From Alloprevotella sp. (lineage in GTDB: Bacteria > Bacteroidota > Bacteroidia > Bacteroidales > Bacteroidaceae), in assembly GCA_017476545.1 (NCBI GenBank), contig JAFUZP010000002.1, forward strand, positions 1-64,000: DNA of 64,000 bases, given 5' to 3'. How positions within the stretch are numbered: position 1 is the first letter of the stretch; every line of letters starts with the position of its first letter. Made by a program: the position numbers and the translations under genes. The notes under the pieces are model-generated. The model worked only from the letters and a program-made list of their open reading frames with translations. It was not told the DNA's origin and ran no database searches. Shown in pieces: positions 40,904-50,321 of this stretch.

Positions 40904-40947
40904 AGAGAGAAAGCGCGGTCGGTTTCACCCGACTGCGCTTTCTCTCT
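40904..40947 (+). terminator. terminator after the HMA protein gene
   Basis: AGAGAGAAAGCGC at 40904-40916 pairs with GCGCTTTCTCTCT at 40935-40947, extended inward by TCGG/CCGA. Confidence 0.75.
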
Positions 40948-40990
40948 GCCTGTCGGCCACTACGGTCGGGGTGTTTCCATGGATTTTTGC

Positions 40991-40998
40991 TATCTTTG
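40991..40998 (+). promoter_or_regulatory. fprA -7 box
   Basis: TATCTTTG, 24 bases before the ATG at 41023. Confidence 0.7.
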
Positions 40999-41022
40999 TC
41001 CCCGCAATAAAAAACAACCGCA

Positions 41023-42225
41023 ATGAATATTTCAAACCACATCCGCTACGTTGGTGTACAAGACCGTACTAAGCACCGTTTTGAGGGGCAGTGGCTTCTT
41101 CCCCATGGTATTTCTTATAATGCTTACCTCGTGGACGGAGGAACAGAGATTGCCCTCATAGATACTGTAGAAGCCGACTTCTTTGATGTTTTCCTGGAGA
41201 AAGTGCGTGCCGAACTGGGCGACCGCAAGATAGACTACCTTGTTATCAATCACATGGAGCCCGACCACAGCGGTTCTATAGCCTTGGTGCGAAAATATTT
41301 CCCCGGCATCCGTTTTGTCGGCAACAAGAAGACGTTCCAAATGGTTGAAGGGTTCTACGGCGTTTCCACTGCGGACGATGTGGAAGTGAAGGAGGGTGAC
41401 GAACTCCGGGTGGGCGATATAACCTTGCGTTTCCACTTAGTTCCGATGCTCCACTGGCCCGAGACGATGGTCACTTACCTTGTGGATGAGGAGGCGCTTT
41501 TCTCTGGCGACGCTTTCGGCTGTTTCGGTGCGTTGAACGGCGCCGTAGTGGATACGCAGATGGATGTTGAACCTTATTTCCCCGAAATGGAGCGTTACTA
41601 TGCCGCCATCCTCGGTAAGTATGCCAGTCCCGTGCAGCAGGCTTTGAAGAAGTTGGCTGCACAGCCCATGAAGGCTATCTGCAGCACGCATGGTCCCGTA
41701 TGGACGGCGAATATTCCCCGCGTCATTGAAACCTACCGACGGCTTTCCGCAGGAGAGACGGAGGAAGGTGTAGTCGTATGCTACGGCTCAATGTACGGCA
41801 ACTCCCAGCGTGTGGCCGAGGCAGTGGCGGAGGGAGTCGCCGAGGCGGGTGTGCGGAAAATAATTGTCCATAACCTGAGTGTTTCACAACCCTCGTTCGT
41901 GTTGCGCGATGTGTTCCGCTATCGTGGTCTTGCCGTAGGTGGTCCAACCTATAATGGCGGACTGTTCCCCGTTGTAGATGACCTGCTGAAGCGTCTTGCT
42001 GGGCGCGAAGTGTCAAAGCATAAGCTCGCCATTTTCGGCGGATACACGTGGGGCGGGCAAGCGGTGAAGCTCATACGCCAGTATAATGAAGCGATGAAGA
42101 TGGATGAGGTCGCCTTCGGAGCAGACAACCTGTCCGCTTTGGAGTGGAAGCAGGGCGCATGTGCCGATGTTCTGGCGCAAGCGCGGGAGCTTGGCCGGGC
42201 ACTCGGGCAAGCGGTAAAGGGCTGA
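41023..42225 (+). CDS. fprA: flavodiiron protein (A-type flavoprotein)
   Basis: 400 residues. The N-terminal metallo-beta-lactamase-like domain has diiron ligands in NHMEPDHSG (His77, Glu79, Asp81, His82), HWPETMVTY, SGDAFGCFG and STHGPVW. The C-terminal flavodoxin domain starts at about 253 with CYGSMYGNSQRVAEAV. Such enzymes reduce O2 to water or NO to N2O in anaerobes. No rubredoxin domain is fused. The gene faces cydB across a shared terminator, so two O2-reducing systems meet here. Confidence 0.95.
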   Translation: MNISNHIRYVGVQDRTKHRFEGQWLLPHGISYNAYLVDGGTEIALIDTVEADFFDVFLEKVRAELGDRKIDYLVINHMEPDHSGSIALVRKYFPGIRFVGNKKTFQMVEGFYGVSTADDVEVKEGDELRVGDITLRFHLVPMLHWPETMVTYLVDEEALFSGDAFGCFGALNGAVVDTQMDVEPYFPEMERYYAAILGKYASPVQQALKKLAAQPMKAICSTHGPVWTANIPRVIETYRRLSAGETEEGVVVCYGSMYGNSQRVAEAVAEGVAEAGVRKIIVHNLSVSQPSFVLRDVFRYRGLAVGGPTYNGGLFPVVDDLLKRLAGREVSKHKLAIFGGYTWGGQAVKLIRQYNEAMKMDEVAFGADNLSALEWKQGACADVLAQARELGRALGQAVKG

Positions 42226-42247
42226 GGAAGTTCGGAACATTCGGATA

Positions 42248-42295
42248 AAAACGCCGGAGAGGAAGGGGGCGCTCCCTTTTTCTCTCCGGCGTTTT
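42248..42295. terminator. bidirectional terminator between fprA and cydB
   Basis: AAAACGCCGGAGAG at 42248-42261 pairs with CTCTCCGGCGTTTT at 42282-42295. Both flanks supply T-tracts (TTTT on each strand). Confidence 0.85.
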
Positions 42296-42320
42296 GTTGA
42301 TAACTTTGTGTGCGTTCCGC

Positions 42321-43493
42321 TTAGTACTTGTGGTCGTCCGTCGTTAGTTCCTCCTTCGTCAGTTTCTTCTTGTCGATGGCGCGCCATGCGAAGAAGATGT
42401 AGGCAAGGACGAAGGGGATGATAAGCGACACCCACGCCATCGTACGCAGTGTGAACTCGCTGGAGCAGCTGTTCTGGAGCGTCAGCGAGCTCTGCAAATC
42501 CGCCGTGGAGGGGTAATAGGCTGTGCCATTCCATGCGGCGAGCAGTAGCAATGCGGTCACGGTCAGCACCGTTCCGATGCCTGCCGGCCAGATGCCACCC
42601 ACGTATGTTTTGGAGATAATTGTCCGTATGATGCCGTAAAGTACAAGTACAACGCCGAGCACGAACGCTGCGGCGACGTACCACATGTCGAGCAGGTTAT
42701 GCAAGTACTTGTAGGGCTCCATGCTGACGGTTCCGTCAGCAGCGACTGCGAAACCTTCCTTTGTGAGCACGTGGAAAAGGAAGGCCAGAAAGAACAGCAC
42801 GAACAGCCCGGCCGTGCCGATAAGACGGACACTGCCGCGCGAGCGCAGGTTATCCTCTTCCACGTTATTCATCACATACAATATGCCGAGGGTACGGGCG
42901 AGGAAGAATACGGCGAAACCCAGCACCCAGTTCCACGGGTTGGCCAAAGCGTCAAGGCCGTGCCAGGCATTTGCCCAGCGGCTGATGACAAGCCCTCCTC
43001 CCGCGTCACCAAGGCTTGCAGCTTCCACGCCGCCGATGGCACCTTTGGAAACAAGGAATGCAGCGCCCGTGTAGAACGTGGCGACGGCGGCTCCCACGAG
43101 GAACGGCCCGAAGAAGCCGTTAATGACGAGGAACCAGCGGTACGTGTCGCGTCCGAGCGTGTTGCCGGGCTTAGACTGGTATTCATAGGCCACGGCCTGT
43201 AGTACGAAGGATGCCAGGATGAGCATCCATACCCAGTAGGCTCCGCCGAAACTGGTGCTGTAAAAGAGCGGGAACGAGGCGAAGAACGCGCCGCCGAAAG
43301 TGACGAGCGTGGTGAACGTATATTCCCACTTACGTCCGGTGGAGTTGATGATGAGTTGCCGTTCGTCCTCGGTGCGGCCGAGGCTGAATATTAGGGAGTT
43401 CGCGCCTTGTACGAACATAAGGAACACGAGCAGGCCTGCCAGCAGGCAGACAAGGAAGCACCAATAGTGCTGGAGGAAGGTGTAGGTTATCAT
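42321..43493 (-). CDS. cydB: cytochrome bd ubiquinol oxidase subunit II
   Basis: 390 residues with eight or nine membrane helices. The N-terminal helix HYWCFLVCLLAGLLVFLMFVQGAN and the following RTEDERQLIINSTGRKWEYTFTTLV match CydB of the Bacteroidetes type. It forms the quinol oxidase with CydA in the inner membrane, giving high-affinity O2 consumption. The start overlaps the cydA stop (ATGA). Confidence 0.93.
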   Translation of the reverse strand: MITYTFLQHYWCFLVCLLAGLLVFLMFVQGANSLIFSLGRTEDERQLIINSTGRKWEYTFTTLVTFGGAFFASFPLFYSTSFGGAYWVWMLILASFVLQAVAYEYQSKPGNTLGRDTYRWFLVINGFFGPFLVGAAVATFYTGAAFLVSKGAIGGVEAASLGDAGGGLVISRWANAWHGLDALANPWNWVLGFAVFFLARTLGILYVMNNVEEDNLRSRGSVRLIGTAGLFVLFFLAFLFHVLTKEGFAVAADGTVSMEPYKYLHNLLDMWYVAAAFVLGVVLVLYGIIRTIISKTYVGGIWPAGIGTVLTVTALLLLAAWNGTAYYPSTADLQSSLTLQNSCSSEFTLRTMAWVSLIIPFVLAYIFFAWRAIDKKKLTKEELTTDDHKY

Positions 43494-44938
43494 AAGGCTT
43501 CGTGGTTCTTAATGGCTTTGCACATAATTTTGATTTCCGCGATGAGGAGCGCGGTAAAGATGAGGAGGAAAAGGAAGAATGTGACGATGACATTCGAGGA
43601 TGGCAGTTCGGATATGGCCGCATTGACGGGCATGAGGTCCTGGATAATCCATGGTTGGCGGCCCACCTCGGCTACTGCCCAACCAGCCTGTCCGGCGATA
43701 TAGACGAGAGGGATGCTCCACAAGCCTGCGTGCAGCAGCCACTTGGGGAATTCTTCCTTCCGTTTCCATTCGAACCAAAGGAAGAGAAGCAGCACGAGAA
43801 GCAGTAGTCCGCCGGCTCCTACCATCACGCGGAACGCCCAGAACACGATGGGTACGGGCGGCACGAGCTGGTCGGCGTTTTCAATATGGCCGTAGCCGAA
43901 AAATTCTACGTTCTCTGCAAGTTTCTGCGCGTGTACGGCTGCGGCAGCGGAGTCCGTGTCCATCGTCTCGCGGAAGAGGCGGAAATCTTCCAGGGCCTGC
44001 CGCCCGCGCGCCATTTTCGCCTCGCCCTCGCGTTTTAGGTCATTGATGCCGGGTACGTAGCCGTTGAGGTCGTGCGTAGCCAGTATGGAGAGCACGCCCG
44101 GCACCTCTATGCCCGGAACGATGCTGAACGGGGCCTGCGTACCGCCGTCCATGAGCCCCTCGGCGGCGGCCAGCTTCATGGGTTGGTGTTTCGCAATCTC
44201 AACGCCCGAGCGGTCGCCCGTTCCCATGACGATGAAGGTGCTGGCAATGCCTACGATGACGGCGATGCGGAGCGAGCGGCGTGCCATTTCCTCATTACGC
44301 TTCCGTAGCAAGTACCAGCAGCATACGCCGACCACGAACACCGCCCCTGTCATCCAGGCGCTGGAGACGGTATGGAGGAACTTCGTGACCGCCATGCCCT
44401 GTAAGGCAACATCAGCGAAAGATACCATTTCGTTACGCACCGTGACGGGGTTGAAGGCCATCCCGACGGGGTGTTGCATCCATGCGTTGGCCACGAGTAT
44501 CCACCAAGCGGATATGGTCGCGCCGAGCCCGCCGAGCCATGTGGCCGCCAAGTGCCACTTCGGCGAGAGTTTCTTCCACCCGAAGAACATGAGCGGAAGG
44601 AATGTCGCCTCAAGGAAGAAAGCTACGATACCCTCTATGGCGAGCGGAGCGCCGAAGATGTCACCGACGAACCAAGAGTAATTGCTCCAGTTCGTACCGA
44701 ATTCGAACTCGAGAATGAGGCCTGTGGCAACACCGATGGCAAAGTTAATGCCGAATAGTTTCTGCCAGAATTTCGCCGTACCGCGCCAGAAGTCGTCCTT
44801 CTTCGTGACGTAGAGCGTCTCCATGATGCCCATAATGAGCGCGAGGCCCAGTGTGAGCGGTACGAAGAGCCAGTGGTAGGCGGCCGTCAAGGCGAACTGC
44901 GCCCGCGACCAGCCGATGAGGGATTCTAAGAGTACCAT
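43490..44938 (-). CDS. cydA: cytochrome bd ubiquinol oxidase subunit I
   Basis: 482 residues. SRAQFALTAAYHWLFVPLTLGL contains the heme ligand His22 (His19 in E. coli numbering). FEFGTNWSNYSWFVGDIFGAPLAIEG, EATFLPLMFFGW and the later His/Met segment TKFLHTVSSAWMTGAVFVV are in place. The Q-loop region follows GDRSGVEIAKHQPMKLAAAEG. Cytochrome bd oxidises quinol and reduces O2 at low tension. It lies 14 bases after the DUF4492 gene and overlaps cydB. Confidence 0.95.
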   Translation of the reverse strand: MVLLESLIGWSRAQFALTAAYHWLFVPLTLGLALIMGIMETLYVTKKDDFWRGTAKFWQKLFGINFAIGVATGLILEFEFGTNWSNYSWFVGDIFGAPLAIEGIVAFFLEATFLPLMFFGWKKLSPKWHLAATWLGGLGATISAWWILVANAWMQHPVGMAFNPVTVRNEMVSFADVALQGMAVTKFLHTVSSAWMTGAVFVVGVCCWYLLRKRNEEMARRSLRIAVIVGIASTFIVMGTGDRSGVEIAKHQPMKLAAAEGLMDGGTQAPFSIVPGIEVPGVLSILATHDLNGYVPGINDLKREGEAKMARGRQALEDFRLFRETMDTDSAAAAVHAQKLAENVEFFGYGHIENADQLVPPVPIVFWAFRVMVGAGGLLLLVLLLFLWFEWKRKEEFPKWLLHAGLWSIPLVYIAGQAGWAVAEVGRQPWIIQDLMPVNAAISELPSSNVIVTFFLFLLIFTALLIAEIKIMCKAIKNHEAL

Positions 44939-44952
44939 AGTTGAAAGGTTTT

Positions 44953-45150
44953 TTATTCGTTTCGGAAAATGTTTTCGCTCACGGTATTAGCTTTTTCCTC
45001 CGCGCTCATTCCGCCCATCGCGGGCTTGAAAAAGAAAACGCGCAGGATGGCAAACATGACGAAGAGCTTCAGGCAGACGATGGCTACCAGCCAGCTCCCC
45101 GTGGGGCGTTGGCGGAAAAACGCTCGGACGTGTCGGAAGAATGTTGCCAT
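44953..45150 (-). CDS. DUF4492 small membrane protein
   Basis: 65 residues from ATG 45150 (MATFFRHVRAFFRQRPTGSW); a start nine bases upstream lies too close to the -7 box. One membrane helix (LVAIVCLKLFVMFAILRVFFF) is followed by a short acidic tail. DUF4492 genes sit directly before cydAB in Bacteroidetes and probably encode an accessory subunit of the bd oxidase, comparable to CydX. That role is inferred from position. Confidence 0.85.
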   Translation of the reverse strand: MATFFRHVRAFFRQRPTGSWLVAIVCLKLFVMFAILRVFFFKPAMGGMSAEEKANTVSENIFRNE

Positions 45151-45156
45151 ACGGGG

Positions 45157-45164
45157 CAAATATA
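45157..45164 (-). promoter_or_regulatory. -7 box of the DUF4492-cydAB operon
   Basis: TATATTTG on the minus strand. It ends six bases before the ATG at 45150, so the cyd mRNA would be leaderless or nearly so. Confidence 0.65.
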
Positions 45165-45277
45165 AAGAAATGGCGGCGAAAATGGTGCGAAGATGGGCGT
45201 AAAAAGTTCCTTTCCTGGGTTATCTCGTTTGTTCCCAGCGACAAGCACGCCTTTCCAGACGGGAATTTCAGGAGGGC

Positions 45278-45378
45278 TTTAACCCTGAAAGGGAATTACC
45301 CCTAGGGTTGCGCGGAACTAACGCTATGGTTACGGTAAACTAACCCTGTGGTTACGGCGAACTAACCCTAGGGTTGCG
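45278..45378. repeat. palindromic 22-bp-period array F (4-5 units)
   Basis: Clear units begin near 45296, 45319, 45341 and 45363, for example CTAACCCTGTGGTTACG and CTAACCCTAGGGTTGCG, with purine-rich linkers (GGCGAA, GGTAAA). A decayed unit precedes them at 45280. The array is between the divergent cyd and mur-fts units. In the rest of 45165-45522 I see only a small GC stem (GCCGCCCTTTAGGGCGG, about 45402-45420). Confidence 0.82.
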
Positions 45379-45522
45379 ATGCCTCGGCAGGAGGAGGGAA
45401 ATGCCGCCCTTTAGGGCGGTTCGGAAGAAAAAGTGTATTAAATTTTCAAAATGCCTTCGGTACTCGCAAAAAAAGCCCTAATTTTGACCTCTCAAACGAC
45501 AGATAGCAAAAATAGAGTTCCG

Positions 45523-46647
45523 ATGAGCGACGAATTACGAGTGATTATCAGCGGCGGCGGTACGGGGGGGCATATCTTTCCCGCCGTGTCCATCGCCAAT
45601 GCGTTGCGGGAGTTGCGCCCTGATGCCCGGATACTGTTCGTGGGCGCAGAGGGGCGGATGGAGATGCAGCGCGTTCCGGCCGCCGGCTACGAGATAAAAG
45701 GGCTTCCCATCGCGGGGTTTGACCGCAAGCGCATCTGGCGTAATGCCGCCGTGATGCTGAAGATATGGAAAAGTACGCGGCTGGCGAAAGACATTATCCA
45801 CGAATTCCGGCCGCAAGTGGCTGTGGGCGTAGGCGGCTATGCGAGCGGTCCGACGCTGAAAGCCTGCCAGCAGCTGGGCATCCCGACGTTGTTGCAGGAA
45901 CAGAACTCCTATGCCGGCGTGACAAATAAGCTTCTGGCGAAGCGCGCGGCTAGCATTTGCGTGGCTTATGACGGTATGGAGCGCTTCTTTCCCGCCGACC
46001 GCATCCGCCTGACGGGGAATCCCATCCGGCAGAACCTGCTTGATCAGACGCTCTCGCGCGTGGCGAGTGTCCAAAAGTTCGGTCTGGAGCTGGGCAAGCG
46101 TACCGTGCTGATTGTGGGAGGCTCGCTCGGTGCGAAAACCATTAACGACACCATGCTCGGCAACCTTCCCCTCCTGCGGCAACAGAAGGACATCCAGTTC
46201 ATCTGGCAGACAGGTAAATACTACAGCAGTCAGATTCAGGAGGAACTTGGGCGGCGTCAGTGTCCCGATAACCTCAAGGTGTTCGACTTTATCGCTAACA
46301 TGAACGAAGCTTACGCGGCTGCCGACCTCGTTATCAGCCGTGCCGGTGCGGGCAGCATTTCGGAATTTTGTCTTTTGGGCAAGCCCGTGATCCTCGTACC
46401 ATCGCCCAACGTGGCCGAGGACCATCAGACGAAGAACGCCCTCGCCTTGGTGGAGAAAGACGCCGCGCTTTGTGTGAAGGACGCGGATGCCCGACGGACG
46501 CTTCTTCCCCTGGCCATCAACACCGTGGGCGATAAGGAACGCCTCCGGAAGCTCGGGGAGAACATCCGGAAATTGGCGCGGCCGAACGCGGCGCGCGACA
46601 TAGCGGAAGAGGTAATCAGACTGGCAGAAAACGGTACACGGCAATGA
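45523..46647 (+). CDS. murG: UDP-N-acetylglucosamine-lipid II transferase MurG
   Basis: 374 residues from ATG 45523 (MSDELRVIISGGGTGGHIFPA), the family start; the frame extends to 45451 without support. Motifs are GGGTGGHIFPA, VGVGGYASGP, EQNSYAGVTNKLLAK and the donor-site loop ISRAGAGSISEFCLLGKPVILVPSP. It adds GlcNAc to lipid I on the inner face of the membrane. The stop overlaps murC by four bases. It is the first gene of this division cluster in the window. Confidence 0.96.
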   Translation: MSDELRVIISGGGTGGHIFPAVSIANALRELRPDARILFVGAEGRMEMQRVPAAGYEIKGLPIAGFDRKRIWRNAAVMLKIWKSTRLAKDIIHEFRPQVAVGVGGYASGPTLKACQQLGIPTLLQEQNSYAGVTNKLLAKRAASICVAYDGMERFFPADRIRLTGNPIRQNLLDQTLSRVASVQKFGLELGKRTVLIVGGSLGAKTINDTMLGNLPLLRQQKDIQFIWQTGKYYSSQIQEELGRRQCPDNLKVFDFIANMNEAYAAADLVISRAGAGSISEFCLLGKPVILVPSPNVAEDHQTKNALALVEKDAALCVKDADARRTLLPLAINTVGDKERLRKLGENIRKLARPNAARDIAEEVIRLAENGTRQ

Positions 46648-48029
46648 AAGACATCCGTTCGGCATACTTCATCGGCGCAGGCGGCATCGGAATGAGCGCG
46701 CTTGAGCGTTATTTTCTCTCCCGGGGCGTGGTCGTGGGCGGTTACGACCGGGTTCCTTGCGAACTGACGGAGCGTCTTCGTGCCGAGGGCGCGCTTATCC
46801 ACTACGATGAGGCTGTGGAACTTATCCCGGAGGCTTTCAAAAATCCTGCGCACACACTCGTTGTCTATACGCCAGCCGTACCAGCGGACCACAAAGAGCT
46901 GGTTTGGTTCCGCGAACAAGGCTTCGAGGTGCAGAAACGTGCAGAGGTACTCGGTACGCTGACACGCCAGATGAAAGGGCTCTGCGTGGCCGGTACGCAC
47001 GGAAAGACGACTACGACCGCCATGACCGCCCACCTGCTGCACGAGAGTCGTGTGGGATGCAATGCCTTCCTCGGCGGTATTTCCAAGAATTACGGGACGA
47101 ACTACCTCGTGGATGCGGAGAGCCCTTACGTGGTCATAGAGGCGGACGAGTTCGACCGCTCCTTCCACCACCTGCGGCCCTATGCCTCCGTGGTGACGTC
47201 CGCCGACGCGGACCATCTTGATATTTATGGCACGGAAGCGGCTTACCTCGCGAGTTTCCGCCATTACACGAGTCTCGTCCAACCCGGCGGCGCACTCATC
47301 GTTCATAAGGGGCTGCGCTTCGAGCCGGACCTTCAGCCGGGAGTCCGTATCTATGACTACGCGCGGACGGAAGGGGACTTCCACGCGGAGAATCTCCGCA
47401 TCGGTGGCGGCCGTATCACCTTCGACTTCGTATCGCCCCTGGGTAACATCAGCGGCATTGAGCTGGGCGTTCCCGTCAGCATCAACGTGGACAACAGCAT
47501 CGCGGCGATGGCGTTGGCACAGATCGCCGGGGTGGGAATTGATGAGATACGGGCTGCGATGGCCTCCTTCGGCGGTGTGGACCGCCGCTTCGACTTCAAA
47601 CTGAAGACGGACCGCACCGTATTCCTTTCGGACTATGCACACCATCCCGAGGAACTCCGCCAAAGCATACTCTCAGTCCGCGAAGTGTTCAACGGACGGC
47701 GGCTGACAGGCATCTTCCAGCCGCACCTTTACACCCGGACGCGGGATTTCTACCGCGAATTTGCCGACAGTCTCTCGCTACTTGACGAGGTACTGCTCAC
47801 GGACATATATCCCGCCCGCGAGGAACCCCTGCCCGGCGTGACCAGCCGCCTCATCCTTGACAACCTGAGGGCAGGCATGCCGAAGCGTCTGGTGCGCATG
47901 GAGGACCTGCCGGGCATCGTGCACGATGAAGACTTCGACGTGCTGATGGTTCTCGGCGCGGGCGACCTTGACAACTATGTACCCGAACTGACCGACATCC
48001 TGCGGGCTAAATTGGAACCAAACCTATGA
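46644..48029 (+). CDS. murC: UDP-N-acetylmuramate-L-alanine ligase
   Basis: 461 residues. The Mur ligase N-domain begins FIGAGGIGMSALERYF. The ATP loop GTHGKTTTTAM, the EADEFDRSFHHLRP segment with metal-binding His/Glu, and DYAHHPEELRQSI in the C-terminal domain are intact. It joins L-Ala to UDP-MurNAc in the cytosol. The gene is coupled to murG and ftsQ by ATGA overlaps. Confidence 0.97.
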   Translation: MKDIRSAYFIGAGGIGMSALERYFLSRGVVVGGYDRVPCELTERLRAEGALIHYDEAVELIPEAFKNPAHTLVVYTPAVPADHKELVWFREQGFEVQKRAEVLGTLTRQMKGLCVAGTHGKTTTTAMTAHLLHESRVGCNAFLGGISKNYGTNYLVDAESPYVVIEADEFDRSFHHLRPYASVVTSADADHLDIYGTEAAYLASFRHYTSLVQPGGALIVHKGLRFEPDLQPGVRIYDYARTEGDFHAENLRIGGGRITFDFVSPLGNISGIELGVPVSINVDNSIAAMALAQIAGVGIDEIRAAMASFGGVDRRFDFKLKTDRTVFLSDYAHHPEELRQSILSVREVFNGRRLTGIFQPHLYTRTRDFYREFADSLSLLDEVLLTDIYPAREEPLPGVTSRLILDNLRAGMPKRLVRMEDLPGIVHDEDFDVLMVLGAGDLDNYVPELTDILRAKLEPNL

Positions 48030-48766
48030 GAGCGCTCCTGAAACTCCTGCTTTTGGCGGGCATCATCGTTTACTTGGCATTCGCTTTCACCCGCTTTACG
48101 CGAACGGGAGATAACTCCCAGTGCAGTGGGGTGGATATAGTAGTGTCTGACAGTTCCCACGCTGGCTTCATCACTTCCGCCGAGGCGGACAGAATTCTCC
48201 GTAGCACCGGTATCTACCCGACGGGGAAGGCAATGAAGGATATCAGTAGCCAGGAGATCGAGCAAGTGCTGAGGAAGAATCCTTTCATACAAGAGGCGGT
48301 CTGCTACAAAACGGCGGATAACCGTCTTAATGTGCTTATCTCGCAGCGTCTTCCCCTGTTGCGGGTGATGGCTGAGAGCGGGGAGGATTACTACATTGAC
48401 GAGCGCGGGTTCGCCATGGAGCCTATGGGCTATGTCGCTGACCTCGCCGTTGCGACGGGGCATATCAGTAAGAATTTTGCCAAGACGCGGCTTGCGCAGC
48501 TCGGCAGGTATCTGCGGGACAACTCTTTCTGGAACGACCAGGTGGAGCAAATCAGCGTAACGAAGGATCAGAACGTGGATATTGTTCCGCGAGTCGGTGA
48601 CCAGATCATCCACCTCGGTACTCCGGACAGCATACCGAAGAAGTTCCGAAATCTGATGGCCTTCTACCAGAAAGTCATGCCCGAGGTGGGGTGGAACAAG
48701 TATTCGGAGATAGATGTCCGACACGTCAATCAGATTGTCTGCACGAAGCGCAGCAAAAAATCCTGA
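48026..48766 (+). CDS. ftsQ: cell division protein FtsQ
   Basis: 246 residues. A short cytosolic start and one membrane helix (LLKLLLLAGIIVYLAFAF) are followed by a periplasmic part with a degenerate POTRA region (ITSAEADRILRSTGIYPTGKAMKDISSQEIEQ... in function) and the beta domain. Sequence conservation is low, as usual for FtsQ, and the call rests partly on position between murC and ftsA. It links the early and late divisome. Confidence 0.88.
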   Translation: MRALLKLLLLAGIIVYLAFAFTRFTRTGDNSQCSGVDIVVSDSSHAGFITSAEADRILRSTGIYPTGKAMKDISSQEIEQVLRKNPFIQEAVCYKTADNRLNVLISQRLPLLRVMAESGEDYYIDERGFAMEPMGYVADLAVATGHISKNFAKTRLAQLGRYLRDNSFWNDQVEQISVTKDQNVDIVPRVGDQIIHLGTPDSIPKKFRNLMAFYQKVMPEVGWNKYSEIDVRHVNQIVCTKRSKKS

Positions 48767-48818
48767 CGCGAGCCGGATTGTACTATATGGTATGAGAATT
48801 AAAACAAACACGACAGAT

Positions 48819-50273
48819 ATGGCAACAGAAGACAACTTTATTGTGGCGATAGAGTTAGGGTCATCAAAAGTGACCGGTATCGCCGGACGAAAGCAGCCCG
48901 ACGGTGCGCTCCAGATCCTTGCACTTGTTCAGGAGCCATCCTCCGCTTTCATCCGAAAAGGGCGTATCAACAACATTGTTAAGATGCGCTCCTGCATCGG
49001 CTCGGTGAAGGAGAAATTAGAAAAGAGCCTTAAGAAAAGAATTGATAAAGCCTATGTGGGCATCGGCGGAATGGGGATGCACACCGTCGCACACACGGTA
49101 CTGAAGAAATTTACCGAAAAGACGGTTGTTTCCAAGGAGATAGTTGAGGAAATCCAAAGCGACAACTACGCTTCCCAACCCGCAGACAAGGACATCCTTG
49201 AGGCGATAACGCAGGAGTACAAGCTCGGGGCTCAGACGCAGCTTGACCCGGTGGGTATTCCGGCGGAGAGCATCGAAGGGTATTTCCTGAACGTAGTGAC
49301 AAAGCGCGAGGTCCGCGAGAATATCAACAACTGCGTGGCCGAGGCCGATTTGGAAATCGCGGGAATGCCCATCACCTTCCTTGCACTAGCGGACGAGATG
49401 GTGCCCGAGCCCGAACGGCACAGCGGATGCGTTTTCGTGGATATGGGTGCGGAGACCACTTCGGTAGCCGTCTTCAAGAATAACATCCTGCGCCATCTCG
49501 CCGTCATCCCTCTCGGTGGCAGGAATATTACCCGCGATATCACTTCGCTGTCCATAGAGGAGGGCGAAGCCGAGCGCCTGAAACTGGCCCATGGCAGTGC
49601 CTTCTATGATGTCCCGGACGACAAGCGGTTCGCTTCCGAACCCCTGAAGACGGAGCGCGGGCACAGCATCCCTTACGAGGAATTCTGCAACCTCGTGGAA
49701 GCGAGGCAGGAGGAAATCATCAAGAACGTTAAGCGGCAGATTGAGCTCTCTAAGTATGATAAGAACCAGCTGGTGGGTGGAATAATCGTTACCGGCGGTG
49801 CGGCGAACATGCCCAACATGGAAGCGGCGCTTAGGCTCTACTTGGGCTTTGACAAAATACAGTTCGTGAAATCCGTAACCACCGCCATACGCCCCAGCAA
49901 CGGTGTGCAGAATTTCAACCGTGACGGCAGCTGCAACGCCGCAATCGCCTTGCTCGAGTCCGGAACCGTGAACTGCTGCGGCGGCGACCTCGGGACGGCG
50001 GAAGGTGACATCTTCACCAGTCGCGAGGAAATCCGCAGGAAGAAAGAGCAGGAGGAGGCTGAACGCAAGGCGAAGGCCGAGGCCGACAGGATTGCCCAGG
50101 AGGAAGAGGCGCGTCAGGCACAGGAAGAAGCAGAGCGGCAGGCCGCCGAGGAGGAGGCACGCATCCGTAAGGAAGAGCGGAGTCGTGTCAGGAAAGAGAA
50201 AGCGGGCCGTCTTTTCGGTCGCATCAGGCGGTGGGCGGAATCTATCGTCAGCGATGATCCGGAGAACGACTGA
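48819..50273 (+). CDS. ftsA: cell division protein FtsA with charged C-terminal linker
   Basis: 484 residues from ATG 48819 (MATEDNFIVAIELGSSKVTG); in-frame starts at 48714 and 48792 are less likely. The actin-like fold shows phosphate loops VAIELGSSKV and FVDMGAETTSVAVF, with GGIIVTGGAANMPNM. From about residue 405 a highly charged Glu/Lys/Arg coiled coil precedes an amphipathic membrane helix (AGRLFGRIRRWAESIV). It tethers FtsZ to the membrane. The long linker before the membrane helix is seen in other Bacteroidales FtsA proteins as far as I recall. Confidence 0.94.
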   Translation: MATEDNFIVAIELGSSKVTGIAGRKQPDGALQILALVQEPSSAFIRKGRINNIVKMRSCIGSVKEKLEKSLKKRIDKAYVGIGGMGMHTVAHTVLKKFTEKTVVSKEIVEEIQSDNYASQPADKDILEAITQEYKLGAQTQLDPVGIPAESIEGYFLNVVTKREVRENINNCVAEADLEIAGMPITFLALADEMVPEPERHSGCVFVDMGAETTSVAVFKNNILRHLAVIPLGGRNITRDITSLSIEEGEAERLKLAHGSAFYDVPDDKRFASEPLKTERGHSIPYEEFCNLVEARQEEIIKNVKRQIELSKYDKNQLVGGIIVTGGAANMPNMEAALRLYLGFDKIQFVKSVTTAIRPSNGVQNFNRDGSCNAAIALLESGTVNCCGGDLGTAEGDIFTSREEIRRKKEQEEAERKAKAEADRIAQEEEARQAQEEAERQAAEEEARIRKEERSRVRKEKAGRLFGRIRRWAESIVSDDPEND

Positions 50274-50321
50274 ATCAGTAAAGAATAAGTACCGAAACAT
50301 AACAGACTAAATACTGCACCT

